NCBI GenBank assembly: GCA_021324155.1
Contig: JAJPJQ010000015.1
Span: forward strand, 1-52,206
Length of the DNA stretch: 52,206 bases
Reading direction: 5' to 3'
DNA from: Pseudomonadota bacterium
Lineage (GTDB): Bacteria > Desulfobacterota > Binatia > UBA9968
Of the stretch, positions 23,706-31,436 are shown in pieces (the stretch's first letter is position 1; every line of letters starts with the position of its first letter). The notes under the pieces were generated by a model that saw only the letters and a list, made by a program, of their open reading frames with translations, had not been told where the DNA came from and ran no database searches. Position numbers and translations under genes: made by a program.

Positions 23706-24077
23706 TCAGTGCGTCTTCATGCGCAGCTGCTTTGCGCTACATTCGCCGCAGAGCTCGCCGCGCTGCGGACGCATCTCAATCTGCAAAAAATCACTGGTCG
23801 GCCAGCGCGAGCAGGTCTCGCAGAAATGCCACATGAAGTCGCCTTGGATCTTGCGGTAGACTGAATCGATCTGCTCTTCCCGCAGATCGTCGATGTGGTG
23901 CAGACGGTTGAGCGGCAATTGGCTCCGCTCGGGATCCTGAAGATTGGTGAAACAGTGCGGGCAGGGCGTCATCATCGGGACGATGAATACGCGCTCCAGT
24001 CCCAAGTGCCGCAAGGTAAATTTTTCCCTGCAAATATAGCAGCGGAGCGTAACTGTCCACTTCGTCCGGCTGGCCAT
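23706..24077 (-). CDS. WHF-C-WP/CxxC putative zinc protein with N-terminal zinc ribbon, member 2 (123 aa)
   Basis: The start at 24077 (MASRTKW) is chosen because WTVTLRCYIC then aligns with the paralogue at 24271; an ATG at 24116 is also possible, and neither has a strong ribosome binding site. Residues 13-42 form a zinc-ribbon-like CYIC...CPHC (C13, C16, C39, C42). Residues 83-113 carry the shared motif: W83-H84-F85, C89, W92-P93, D96, C110-x2-C113 (H-x4-C-x20-C-x2-C). The linker (48-80) is charged and helical. Two metal sites per chain are predicted. Function unknown; no catalytic motif seen. Confidence 0.7.
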   Translation of the reverse strand: MASRTKWTVTLRCYICREKFTLRHLGLERVFIVPMMTPCPHCFTNLQDPERSQLPLNRLHHIDDLREEQIDSVYRKIQGDFMWHFCETCSRWPTSDFLQIEMRPQRGELCGECSAKQLRMKTH

Positions 24078-24270
24078 ACGGGCAATATTCTGTCCTCGCC
24101 CGTGCTTAACTTCCATCGGGGGATCGCCCGAGCGAGACGGTTAAACATACCCCTCGCGCCGGGAAAGTCAAAGGCCAACTTCCGTTATGAGGCTTGAATT
24201 CGCGACGGCCGGCGCGTAAGTGTTGAAAAACCTGTCCAGAGTGTTAGTTCGAGTGCGTTCACTCGCGCTC

Positions 24271-24627
24271 ATGATTTTCGACACAACGATGTGGACGGCG
24301 GTGCTCCGCTGTCAGAGTTGCAAGTCCGAGTTTTCGGTCCACGGCGTGCCTTCGGCCGACGTCTCGTTTTTGCCGCAGAAACACGCCTGTCCAGCCTGCG
24401 GTTTCGTTCCCGCCGGCGTGCCGCCTGGTCTCTTCGGCGCCGGCCATCTCATCGTGCGGCTCGAAAAGCGGCCGTATTACCGCCGACGCTCCGACGGCGA
24501 CACTTGGCATTTTAATTTCAACTGTTCGGAGTGGCCGGCCGTCGATCTGGTCGAGCGGCGGGACGCGCCGCCCGCCGACGCAGAGCTCTGCAACGAATGC
24601 CGCGTGAGGTCCGGCTTGGATTGTTAG
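24271..24627 (+). CDS. WHF-C-WP/CxxC putative zinc protein with N-terminal zinc ribbon, member 3 (118 aa)
   Basis: The frame is open from a GTG at 24220; the ATG at 24271 (MIFDTTMWTAVLRC) is preferred because homology with member 2 begins there. No convincing ribosome binding site is seen, and the ATG at 24289 is an alternative. N-terminal ribbon: C14, C17, C40, C43 (CQSC...CPAC). C-terminal motif: W79-H80-F81, C85, W88-P89, D92, C107-x2-C110, with a 21-residue spacer rather than 20. It is divergent from member 2, about 190 bp away, making a head-to-head paralogue pair. Not assigned to any family I know. Confidence 0.7.
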   Translation: MIFDTTMWTAVLRCQSCKSEFSVHGVPSADVSFLPQKHACPACGFVPAGVPPGLFGAGHLIVRLEKRPYYRRRSDGDTWHFNFNCSEWPAVDLVERRDAPPADAELCNECRVRSGLDC

Positions 24628-24681
24628 GATAGCGCGAGGATAGAGTTTCTGATGACTTTCGCCGTTAGCGGCGGATCGCCT

Positions 24682-25104
24682 TTAGCCTGCGTGCGCGCGT
24701 TTGCGCCGCCTGAGCGCCTCGGCGCGCCGCGCCGGGAGGTGCGGACGGATCGGCCTTTTGCCGGCGCGTGCGGCGCCGACCGCCTTGAGCGCGGCGCGGC
24801 AAAGCTCGGCGGGCGGGGCCCATTCGGCGGGGACGCCCTTCACGTGGGACGACTTTTGCAGCTCCTTGGAAAATTTGCCGGCGCGGCCGAGAGCTTCCAG
24901 GCGCGCGGCGATCGCCGCAGCCTCGCGCGGCTCTGTGGAATAAGGCGGCACGCGCGCGTCTCGGAACCGACCGAGCTTATCGGGTTTCCTGCCGCGGTAG
25001 CCGGCTCCGCCGCTCTCGCGCCGGACATCCTTCCAACCCATCACAGCCTCGGCGACGAGCGCGTCGAGCTCCGGTCCCGGCTTCGGGTCTTCCACAGCGG
25101 CCAT
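24682..25104 (-). CDS. Phage ABA-sandwich-like domain protein, 140 aa
   Basis: Start at 25104 (MAAVEDPKPGPELDALVAEA). The segment ELDALVAEAVMGWKDV followed by a spacer, then VPPYSTEPREAAAIAARLE, matches the pattern of the small phage ABA-sandwich domain (AEKVMGW...PxYSTDxxAAxxV). The remaining C-terminal half is Ala/Arg/Lys-rich with PPAELCRAALKAV and ends in a strongly basic tail (RRAEALRRRKRAHAG) that could contact nucleic acid. The family is common in prophages and of unknown function. It is convergent with member 3 and sits between members 3 and 4 of the small zinc-motif set. There are no other phage genes nearby. Confidence 0.6.
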   Translation of the reverse strand: MAAVEDPKPGPELDALVAEAVMGWKDVRRESGGAGYRGRKPDKLGRFRDARVPPYSTEPREAAAIAARLEALGRAGKFSKELQKSSHVKGVPAEWAPPAELCRAALKAVGAARAGKRPIRPHLPARRAEALRRRKRAHAG

Positions 25105-25324
25105 GGATGGATCATAGCCGATTCGCACGCGCGGCGCGAGGGCGTCTCGTCAGCTGTTCGTGACGCAGGACGAGAAGTTCTTTTCCTGACAGGTCGATGA
25201 TGCGGTGAAGTCGGCCGTCGTCCGCTAGGCGCGGCTGCGCGCGCCGTAGTAGATGCAGCGCATAACCGGTGCGGCTTGCGCAAGGTCGTCGAGCGGTACA
25301 AATCCGAGTAATCGAATTATCTCC

Positions 25325-25504
25325 CTACATCCGCTCGCCTTTCACAGGCTTCTCCGGCTGCAGTTCCAAGCACTCTGCGCAGAGGTCCTCCGCATCGGGC
25401 GTCTCCGACTGCTCTAAATAATTGACCTCCGGCCAGTCCGGGCATTCGGGATGGAAGTGCCACTCGTCGAGCCGGTCGATGCTGCGTCGATACTTAACCG
25501 GCAT
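25325..25504 (-). CDS. Small WHF-C-WP/CxxC putative zinc protein, member 4 (59 aa)
   Basis: A short gene easily missed: ATG at 25504 with AGGAG 7 bp upstream, 59 residues. It reads MPVKYRRSIDRLDEWHFHPE, then C21-P-D-W24-P25, N28-Y, and C42-A-E-C45 in an acidic stretch, ending KPVKGERM. The positions W15, H16, F17, C21, W24, P25, C42 and C45 are identical in number to those of member 1, so the H-x4-C-x20-C-x2-C pattern is exactly kept. It precedes nothing obvious; the histidine-kinase gene lies downstream on the same strand 130 bp away. Between it and the ABA-sandwich gene (25105-25324) there is no supported gene. Confidence 0.75.
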   Translation of the reverse strand: MPVKYRRSIDRLDEWHFHPECPDWPEVNYLEQSETPDAEDLCAECLELQPEKPVKGERM

Positions 25505-25633
25505 TATTGCTCCTGCTGCGTGTGTTCTTCTATTTTTCAGGCTAGGACTTTAAAGAAAATCCTCAATACGGATTTTTCTGGCCTTCGGTAAATTTTGCGG
25601 AAAATTGCTTTGAGTAACGCCGGCCGATGCGCG

Positions 25634-27349
25634 TCAGCGCGTGGCCATGATCGCGTCGATCTTCGCGACTAATTCTTCCGGCCGGTAAGGTTTTTTGAGG
25701 ATGTCGGCCGTGGGCGTATTCTCGATCTCAGCTTTGATTGCCCCCTCGATGTAGCCGCTGGCGAACACGACCTTGAGCTTCGGGTCGGCGCATTGCATCG
25801 CGCGAAAGCTCTCCCACCCGGATAGCTTCGGCAAACCGAGATCGAGCACGGCCATGTCGATACCGCTTCGGCTGCGGTGGAGTTCGAGCGCCTCGGCGCC
25901 GTCGCGCGCGGTCAGCACTTCATAGCCGGCCGAACGAAGAAAGCGTTCCATCAGACGCAGTTGGTTCTCCTCGTCGTCGGCGAGGAGAATCGTCGCGCGT
26001 CGTCGCGGCGCGACGACGGCAGTCTGTTTATCGCTGTCGGCGTGTTCCTCTACAGCTTCAGCGCCCCGCTCGGGGAGGTAGATCCGGAAGATCGTGCCTT
26101 TGCCGCGCTCGCTCTCGACGTCGATGAATCCGGCGTGGTCTTTGACGATGCCGTATACGACTGCCAGTCCCAGCCCCGATCCTTCACCCGCTGGCTTCGT
26201 CGTGAAGAAAGGTTCGAAGACGCGCTCCAGGGTGCCGTCTTCGATGCCGCGGCCGTTGTCGGCGACCGAGATCCACAGGTAATTGTCATAGACCGCGTCG
26301 GAGAAGCGCGCCCTAAGCGCGCCGCCGGCAATTCTTCCCGACGCGAGCTCGATTGTACCGTCGCCGTTCATCGCGTCGCGGGCGTTCACGCAAAGATTCA
26401 AAATCGCCTGGTTAAGACGGTTGGCGTCGACGCCTATGCGCGGCAGCGCGGGATCGAGGCGAAGGACGATGTCGATCGTTTTCGGAAAGCTTCCGTGAAG
26501 CAGGGAGGCATGATTTTCGAGCAGTTTGTTCACATCCGCGGGCTGGAAGCTGAGGGGCGCCTTGCGCCCGACCGCGAGCAGCTGCTGGACAACGTGCGCG
26601 CCGCGCTCCACAGTATCCTTTATCACTTTCACCGCGTCGGCGACGCGCCCCGCGTCGCGCTCAGCGGAAATCACCGCCGCGTATCCCAGAATGATATTCA
26701 AAATATTGTTGAAGTCGTGCGCGATGCCTCCGGCGAGCGTTCCAATGCTCTCCATCTTCTGCGCCTGACGCAGCTGCGCTTCGAGAACCTTCTGCTGCTC
26801 GACCTCGCGTAAGAGCGCCGCTCTCGCGTGCTCGAGATCGGCGGTACGCGCGCGCACGCGCTCCTCGAGATCCTGGTTGAGCTGGGCGATGGCTGTGGTC
26901 GCCTGCTGGAGCGCGGCTTCAATTTCTTTACGCCGCGTGATGTCGCGCGCTATCTTCGACGCGCCGATGACGCGTCCCGTCGCGTCCATGATCGGCGAGA
27001 TGGTTAGCGACACGTCGAGGCGGCGGCCGTCCTTGGCTACGCGGACCGTCTCGAAGTGGTCGACGCGCTCGCCGCGTCGTAGGCTTGCGAGAATTGCCGT
27101 CTCTTCCTCGATCAGCTCGGGAGGGATGATGCGCGTGATCGACTGCCCGATCATCTCAGCGGCCGTGTAGCCGAAAAGACGCTCGGCGCCGGCGTTCCAG
27201 CTCCGAACGATGCTTTCAAGATTCTTGCTGACGATCGCGTCGTCCGAAGAATCGACGATGGCGGCCAGCCACGCGCGTGTCTCTTCCGGCGTGAGCGCCG
27301 TAATGGCGGATAGTATCGAAGGCGGAGTTTCTTTGAGCGGATCTCTCAT
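25634..27349 (-). CDS. PAS-containing hybrid histidine kinase with C-terminal receiver
   Basis: A 571-residue cytoplasmic sensor kinase from the ATG at 27349 (a TTG 12 bp earlier is in frame). PAS domain, residues ~24-140 (DSSDDAIVSKNLESIVRSWN, GASKIARDITRRK); coiled-coil linker ~141-195; HisKA with phospho-acceptor H211 in GTLAGGIAHDFNNIL; HATPase with N-box LNLCVNARDAM, DNGRGI and GSGLGLAVVYGIV; receiver ~445-571 with ILLADDEENQ, phospho-acceptor D~503 in VLDLGLP and the conserved KKPY lysine. There are no membrane segments. No separate response regulator is adjacent; the divergent MEDS-domain gene is the natural partner. The PAS ligand is unknown. Confidence 0.93.
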   Translation of the reverse strand: MRDPLKETPPSILSAITALTPEETRAWLAAIVDSSDDAIVSKNLESIVRSWNAGAERLFGYTAAEMIGQSITRIIPPELIEEETAILASLRRGERVDHFETVRVAKDGRRLDVSLTISPIMDATGRVIGASKIARDITRRKEIEAALQQATTAIAQLNQDLEERVRARTADLEHARAALLREVEQQKVLEAQLRQAQKMESIGTLAGGIAHDFNNILNIILGYAAVISAERDAGRVADAVKVIKDTVERGAHVVQQLLAVGRKAPLSFQPADVNKLLENHASLLHGSFPKTIDIVLRLDPALPRIGVDANRLNQAILNLCVNARDAMNGDGTIELASGRIAGGALRARFSDAVYDNYLWISVADNGRGIEDGTLERVFEPFFTTKPAGEGSGLGLAVVYGIVKDHAGFIDVESERGKGTIFRIYLPERGAEAVEEHADSDKQTAVVAPRRRATILLADDEENQLRLMERFLRSAGYEVLTARDGAEALELHRSRSGIDMAVLDLGLPKLSGWESFRAMQCADPKLKVVFASGYIEGAIKAEIENTPTADILKKPYRPEELVAKIDAIMATR

Positions 27350-27543
27350 AGGTAGAAACAAAAACCTTCCCCTAATCTTCGACTTAATTCAACAGGAGGC
27401 TTTCCCGACCAAAATTAAGGCAAATACCTGGTTGCAGCGCAGCGAATCAGGGAAACTAGGTATTGACACGATGGCCGCCGTAGAAATAAAGAGCATTTAA
27501 AAAGCTGGATATATTATTGATTTTCTAACGATTTTTACTGATT

Positions 27544-28179
27544 ATGAGTTCGTCTTTCCGTCATTTTGTGCAGTTCCACAAAACCTCTGAGAAGCTGGCG
27601 GCAGCGATAGCCGGGTTCACCTCCGCCGGTCTGGCCGCCGGCGAAGCCAATATCATCGTCGCGCGCGGTCGCCACGGCGAATTAGTTCTCCAGGCCCTCG
27701 CCGAACTTGGTATCGACGCCGGGCGTTTCCAGGCTGCAGGCCAATTAAGACTGCTGGATGCCGAAGCGACGCTCGCTGCAATGATGGGCGCCAGTGGACC
27801 CGACCGGGAGCGGTGTCATGCGGCATTCGGCGGTGTGATCGATGAAGTAAGGGCCGCAGGGTACGAGCATATCCGCGTCTACGGCGAGATGGTCGACATT
27901 CTTTGGCGGCGCGGCAATCCCGCCGCTGCCATCCGACTCGAGGAATACTGGAACGATCTCTGCCGTATTTACGATTTTTCACTTTTTTGCGCTTACTTGC
28001 TCGACGGGTTCCTGGAAAGCTCATATGTAGGACCGGTCGACGAGATTGGCCGCACTCACACCGATATCATTCCGACCTCCGAAGACGAACGGCTGCGGGA
28101 AGCGATCGATGCCGCGACGCGCACGTTGTTGGGCACGCCGGTTTCAAAACTCGTGAGTGTCTCTGAAGGCACTCGGTGA
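27544..28179 (+). CDS. MEDS-domain sensory protein
   Basis: A 211-residue protein matching the MEDS domain (methanogen/methylotroph DcmR sensory domain): HFVQFHKTSEKLAAAIAGFT, GLAAGEANIIVARGRHGELV, the LDAEATLAAMM segment, EHIRVYGEMVDILWRRGNP, AAIRLEEYWNDLCRIYDFSL and CAYLLDGF. This RecA-like sensory fold often accompanies histidine kinases and HTH regulators. Here it stands alone, divergent from the hybrid kinase over 194 bp that include a TTGACA at 27463-27468 but no good -10 at standard spacing. No clear ribosome binding site is seen before the ATG. Confidence 0.88.
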   Translation: MSSSFRHFVQFHKTSEKLAAAIAGFTSAGLAAGEANIIVARGRHGELVLQALAELGIDAGRFQAAGQLRLLDAEATLAAMMGASGPDRERCHAAFGGVIDEVRAAGYEHIRVYGEMVDILWRRGNPAAAIRLEEYWNDLCRIYDFSLFCAYLLDGFLESSYVGPVDEIGRTHTDIIPTSEDERLREAIDAATRTLLGTPVSKLVSVSEGTR

Positions 28180-28559
28180 GGGCCGTCTGCCCACTGGCCG
28201 GCGTGCCATTCTCTGGCTCAAGCGCGTCATGCCCCTCAAAGTCGGTGAGATTCTTAAACTCGCGCGCCAATACGGGGTCTAAAGGTATCGTTCAATTCGC
28301 GGAACGCAGCAATGAACGAGACTGTCTTCGGGAGGAAAGAGCTGGAAGCGCCTGGCAGGAAGCTTCACATCCACCACGCGCCGCCCCGTTAAGCCGCCTG
28401 CCAGGCCGCGCAATGGTGCATCATTTAGTCCCCGCTGTCAAACTCCTTCGATAGTTATTCGAAGCAGAATCGCATGACCTGCGTCGCTTCATCCTTTTAG
28501 GGTATCTTCTCGGATTGCCAGACGGTCGTCATCGGCGAGAATGGAGCGAGGAGGTGACT
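28180..28559. other. 380-bp intergenic region with inverted repeats, no supported gene
   Basis: No convincing coding frame. There is an inverted repeat with perfect 10-bp arms GCCTGGCAGG (28350-28359) and CCTGCCAGGC (28397-28406), and a smaller palindrome CTTCGA-N7-TCGAAG (28446-28464). The strong ribosome binding site of the following lipoprotein gene (GAGGAGGTGACT) is at its right edge. The region may hold a 5' leader or a degenerate gene. Confidence 0.5.
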
Positions 28560-28877
28560 ATGAAGAAGAACATTTTCGTTATCCCGCTGATAACGGGCGC
28601 GTTGGCGTTCGCGGGCTGCGGCGCGCATAACAACGGCGGCGACCGTGGCGGCGCGGCGACCGGCAGGGTCGACTCGGGCTCCAGCAGCACGCCGGGCGAT
28701 CACAACGCGGTGGGCACCGATACGAGTGACTCGACGCGGTCGCGCGGCGGCTCGACCTCGGGCTCTTCCGGATCACGCTCCGGCTCGGGCAGCTCCTCCG
28801 GCTCGACTTCCGGCGGATCGATGTCTGGATCGAGCGGCGGCTCGAGTTCCGGCAGCACATCCGGCTCGGGCATGTAA
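28560..28877 (+). CDS. Ser/Gly-rich low-complexity lipoprotein, 105 aa
   Basis: ATG at 28560 preceded by GAGGAGGT. The signal peptide MKKNIFVIPLITGALAFAGC ends in the lipobox FAGC, so Cys20 should be lipidated. Everything after it is disordered: a Gly/Asn/Asp-rich part, then about 45 residues built almost solely of Ser, Gly and Thr (GSSGSRSGSGSSSGSTSGGS and similar). The Ser and Gly codons are varied (TCG, TCC, TCT, AGC; GGC, GGA), so this is selection for amino-acid composition and not only slippage of one DNA unit. Function unknown; possibly a surface or periplasmic spacer. Confidence 0.8.
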   Translation: MKKNIFVIPLITGALAFAGCGAHNNGGDRGGAATGRVDSGSSSTPGDHNAVGTDTSDSTRSRGGSTSGSSGSRSGSGSSSGSTSGGSMSGSSGGSSSGSTSGSGM

Positions 28878-28904
28878 AATCCCCGCCGTAACTTGCGAAG
28901 AAGC

Positions 28905-28951
28905 GGGCGGACGTCCGGATCGATTCACGGACCTCCGCCCGTGTCTTTTTT
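28905..28951 (+). terminator. Rho-independent terminator after the Ser/Gly lipoprotein
   Basis: Stem GGGCGGACGTCCG with CGGACCTCCGCCC (13-bp arms, one mismatch) and a 10-base loop, followed by GTGTCTTTTTT. It lies 28 bp after the lipoprotein stop codon. Confidence 0.85.
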
Positions 28952-29050
28952 ACGCGCGCCGCGCAACCGCCACTTTCGATTGCGAATTTTCAATAGACAA
29001 CTAAGCCGGGATCATGATAAATCCTCGATACCTTTCATCGAGAGTTCTAC

Positions 29051-29965
29051 ATGACAAGAGGCGAACGCACGGAGGCGATGTTGACGTTGCGCGGTCTCGC
29101 GGCGTTTGTCGAGGTAGCGCACCGCTGCGACGCCGGCAGGGCGCGTCTCGAAGCGCCTGCGATGCGGCAGATAGAGCGCCTCGAGCGGGTGACCGGCGTC
29201 AGACTCTGCGAGATATCCACGGCAGGCGCGCGGCTGACCAGCCGGGGGCGGATCTGTCTTCGCCACGCGGAAAAAATACTTTCAGAAGTCCGGCATTTCG
29301 AACGTGCGTTCGGCATCGGCGCGCCGCGGCGTCCGCCGCGGCGGCTGAGGATCGGGGCCACCTACAGCCCATCGGCGCGCCTGCTCGAATGGCTCCTCGC
29401 CTCGTTTAAAAAAAGGCAGCCGCGCGCCGCCGGAGTGCTGACCACGACAGTCCGCCAGAAAATCGAGCCGATGCTCTTGAGCGGCGAGCTCGACATCGCG
29501 GTCGTCAGCGGACATGTCTCGTCGCCGCGACTCGTCTCGGAACCGTGGCGTCGGGAGAACCTCGTCTTCTTCGCGGCGCCGGACCACCCGCTGGCGAAGA
29601 AGAATAAAGTGACGCCGGCCGATCTCGCCCACGCGCGCCTGGTTGTACGCGGTGCGAGCGACGGCGGCGCGTCCAGCTTTCACGTGCTCGAACAAATCAA
29701 ACGTCGCGGCGTTGAACCGCGCGTCATATTGCGATGCAATTCGCCCGAAGCAGTGAAGCGCGCGGTGCGGAGAAGGGGCGCGATCGGTCTTGCCTATCTG
29801 AATGTGATCATGCCGGATGTGCGCCGGGGCGATTTCAAATGCCTGGACGTGCGCGGACTCGATCTCCACGCCGACAATTACATCGTTTATCTGCGCGAGC
29901 GGCCGCTCAGCGAGCCGGCGCTGGCATTCAGAAAGCTACTGCTGCGCTACCGCAAGGCCGTGTGA
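29051..29965 (+). CDS. LysR-type regulator-like protein with contracted N-terminal HTH
   Basis: A 304-residue protein (ATG at 29051; ATG at 29078, giving MLTLRGLAAFVEVA, is an alternative with GGAGG close by). Residues ~100-300 are a LysR effector-binding domain (LRIGATYSPSARLLEWLLAS, GELDIAVVSGHV, LVFFAAPDHPLAKKNKVTPA, RCNSPEAVKRAVRRRGAIGL). The N-terminal winged HTH is recognisable (FVEVAH...QIERLERVTGVRLCEIS, GARLTSRGRICLRHAEKIL), but the stretch between VA and QI is about 16 residues instead of the usual 21. The recognition-helix region is thus shortened, so DNA binding may be altered or lost. A small palindrome CTCGAT-N7-ATCGAG lies at 29024-29042, just upstream. Confidence 0.8.
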   Translation: MTRGERTEAMLTLRGLAAFVEVAHRCDAGRARLEAPAMRQIERLERVTGVRLCEISTAGARLTSRGRICLRHAEKILSEVRHFERAFGIGAPRRPPRRLRIGATYSPSARLLEWLLASFKKRQPRAAGVLTTTVRQKIEPMLLSGELDIAVVSGHVSSPRLVSEPWRRENLVFFAAPDHPLAKKNKVTPADLAHARLVVRGASDGGASSFHVLEQIKRRGVEPRVILRCNSPEAVKRAVRRRGAIGLAYLNVIMPDVRRGDFKCLDVRGLDLHADNYIVYLRERPLSEPALAFRKLLLRYRKAV

Positions 29966-30067
29966 CGGCAGAGCACCATTGCGCCGCCGGCGCAAAATCC
30001 CCCGGCCCGCCAGCCGTCTTTTCGTTATCGGTTGTCTAAAATCCCCGTCTTGATTACACTGACTCCG

Positions 30068-30247
30068 ATGAATATCTCCGCGACGCCGCTCCCGTGTCCC
30101 TTTTGCGGCAAAGAACCCGGCAATTTATTGATGGTCAAAATCTATTGTGCGACCGACGATTGCGCGATTTTCGACATTCCCGTCGATATCGGAAAATGGA
30201 ACCGCCGTGAAGCTGCGGCGGGAAATAAAGAAGGCAACAGTAGTTGA
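30068..30247 (+). CDS. Lar-like (restriction alleviation) small zinc-finger protein, 59 aa
   Basis: ATG at 30068; the frame also extends to a TTG at 30032. The sequence ATPLPCPFCGKEP, then C28 and C33 (YCATDDC), and the closing KWNRRE match the Lar family pattern LxPCPFCG...C....C.......WNxR, with four cysteines for one zinc. Lar proteins are usually phage-encoded and modulate restriction; many chromosomal relatives have unknown roles. No restriction system is visible. It ends 11 bp before the Rieske oxygenase gene, so the two may be co-transcribed by chance or design. Confidence 0.7.
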   Translation: MNISATPLPCPFCGKEPGNLLMVKIYCATDDCAIFDIPVDIGKWNRREAAAGNKEGNSS

Positions 30248-30258
30248 GGGCATCAGTC

Positions 30259-31419
30259 ATGCTGACGCGGGAAGAAAATAACAATTTGACGCGAGTCGGC
30301 CGCGGCACGCCGGCCGGCGAGATGCTGCGCCGCTATTGGCAGCCGGTCGCCGCCGCCGGCGAATTGTCGGCCGATAAGCCGATAAAAGCCGTCCATCTCC
30401 TTGGCGAGAAGCTCGTCGTCTATCGTGACACCAAGGGCGATTACGGCCTCGTCGGCGAGCGCTGCCCGCACCGTAGCGCTTCGCTCGCCTACGGCCGCGT
30501 GGACGCCGAAGGCATTCGCTGTCCCTATCACGGCTGGAAATTCGACGCGGCGGGACGCTGCCTGCAGCAGCCGGCCGAGCCGCCCGACGGCGGCTTCAAA
30601 GACAAGATCAAGCACACGGCATATCCGGTGCAGAAGCTGGGGGGACTCCTCTTCGGCTATCTCGGGCCGCAGCCCGCGCCCGTACTGCCGCGCTGGGACG
30701 TGCTCGCATGGGAAAACGGCAGACGCTGGATCGAGGTACAGGAGCCGCTTCGGTGCAACTGGCTGCAGCCGATGGAAAACTCCGTCGATCCGTCGCATCT
30801 CTATTGGCTGCACGGCGAGACCGCGCACCTGCTGCCGAACGTCGCGCATTATGAAGAGGATCACGAGTTCATCCCGTTCGACTCCGGCATCTACAAGCGC
30901 CGGATCACGCCGGGAAAAAATCCCGGCGAGCCGCCGGCGATCGATCAGCACCCGCTGCTGTTTCCGAATACGCTGAGGCACGTTTTTCGCGCCAAGGACA
31001 AGATGCTGCGCCACAATCTCCAGATGCGCGTGCCGATCGACGATGCCCATACGCAGGTCTTCGTCATTTTCTTCGAGCCCAACGACAAGGACCGCACGCC
31101 GGCCGACGCCGACGTGCCATGGTCCTATTTCCCGATCCGCGACGAGCAGGGGCGGTACCGCCTCGAACACGTCCTCGTGCAGGACGCGATGGCATGGGAA
31201 ACGCAGGGCGCGATCACCGACCGAAGCGAGGAGCGTCTCGGCGCAGGCGATGAGGGCATCATTCTTTTCCGTAAAGTCTTGCGCGAGCAGATCGAGGCTG
31301 TGCGCCAGGGACGCGATCCGCTCGGCGTCTTCCGCCACGCCGATAACAATCGCGTCATGGAATTCGATGTCATCAACGAGCGCATCGGCGTCTTTCCGCG
31401 CGCGCAGAAAGTCGCGTAA
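30259..31419 (+). CDS. Rieske non-haem iron aromatic-ring-hydroxylating oxygenase, alpha-type subunit
   Basis: A 386-residue protein; ATG at 30259 (an in-frame TTG at 30244 is less likely). The Rieske [2Fe-2S] motif is complete: C69-P-H71 ... C88-P-Y-H91 (CPHR...CPYHGW). The catalytic mononuclear iron motif is N174-S-V-D177-P-S-H180-x4-H185. It resembles phthalate, phenoxybenzoate and vanillate O-demethylase-type single-component oxygenase subunits. No reductase gene is adjacent, so electrons must come from elsewhere. The next gene encodes a secreted binding protein only 17 bp away, suggesting import or sensing of the aromatic substrate (inference). Confidence 0.92.
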   Translation: MLTREENNNLTRVGRGTPAGEMLRRYWQPVAAAGELSADKPIKAVHLLGEKLVVYRDTKGDYGLVGERCPHRSASLAYGRVDAEGIRCPYHGWKFDAAGRCLQQPAEPPDGGFKDKIKHTAYPVQKLGGLLFGYLGPQPAPVLPRWDVLAWENGRRWIEVQEPLRCNWLQPMENSVDPSHLYWLHGETAHLLPNVAHYEEDHEFIPFDSGIYKRRITPGKNPGEPPAIDQHPLLFPNTLRHVFRAKDKMLRHNLQMRVPIDDAHTQVFVIFFEPNDKDRTPADADVPWSYFPIRDEQGRYRLEHVLVQDAMAWETQGAITDRSEERLGAGDEGIILFRKVLREQIEAVRQGRDPLGVFRHADNNRVMEFDVINERIGVFPRAQKVA

Positions 31420-31436
31420 GCTTTCCCATCACTCTC

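Noticed and set aside
28176-28454. 92-residue plus-strand frame after the MEDS gene
   Set aside because: Overlaps the MEDS stop, no RBS, composition not protein-like, interrupted by inverted repeats.
28740-28875. Possible CRISPR-like or tandem DNA repeat in the Ser/Gly-rich gene
   Set aside because: Repeat units vary in length and codon; it is a coding low-complexity tract, not spaced direct repeats.
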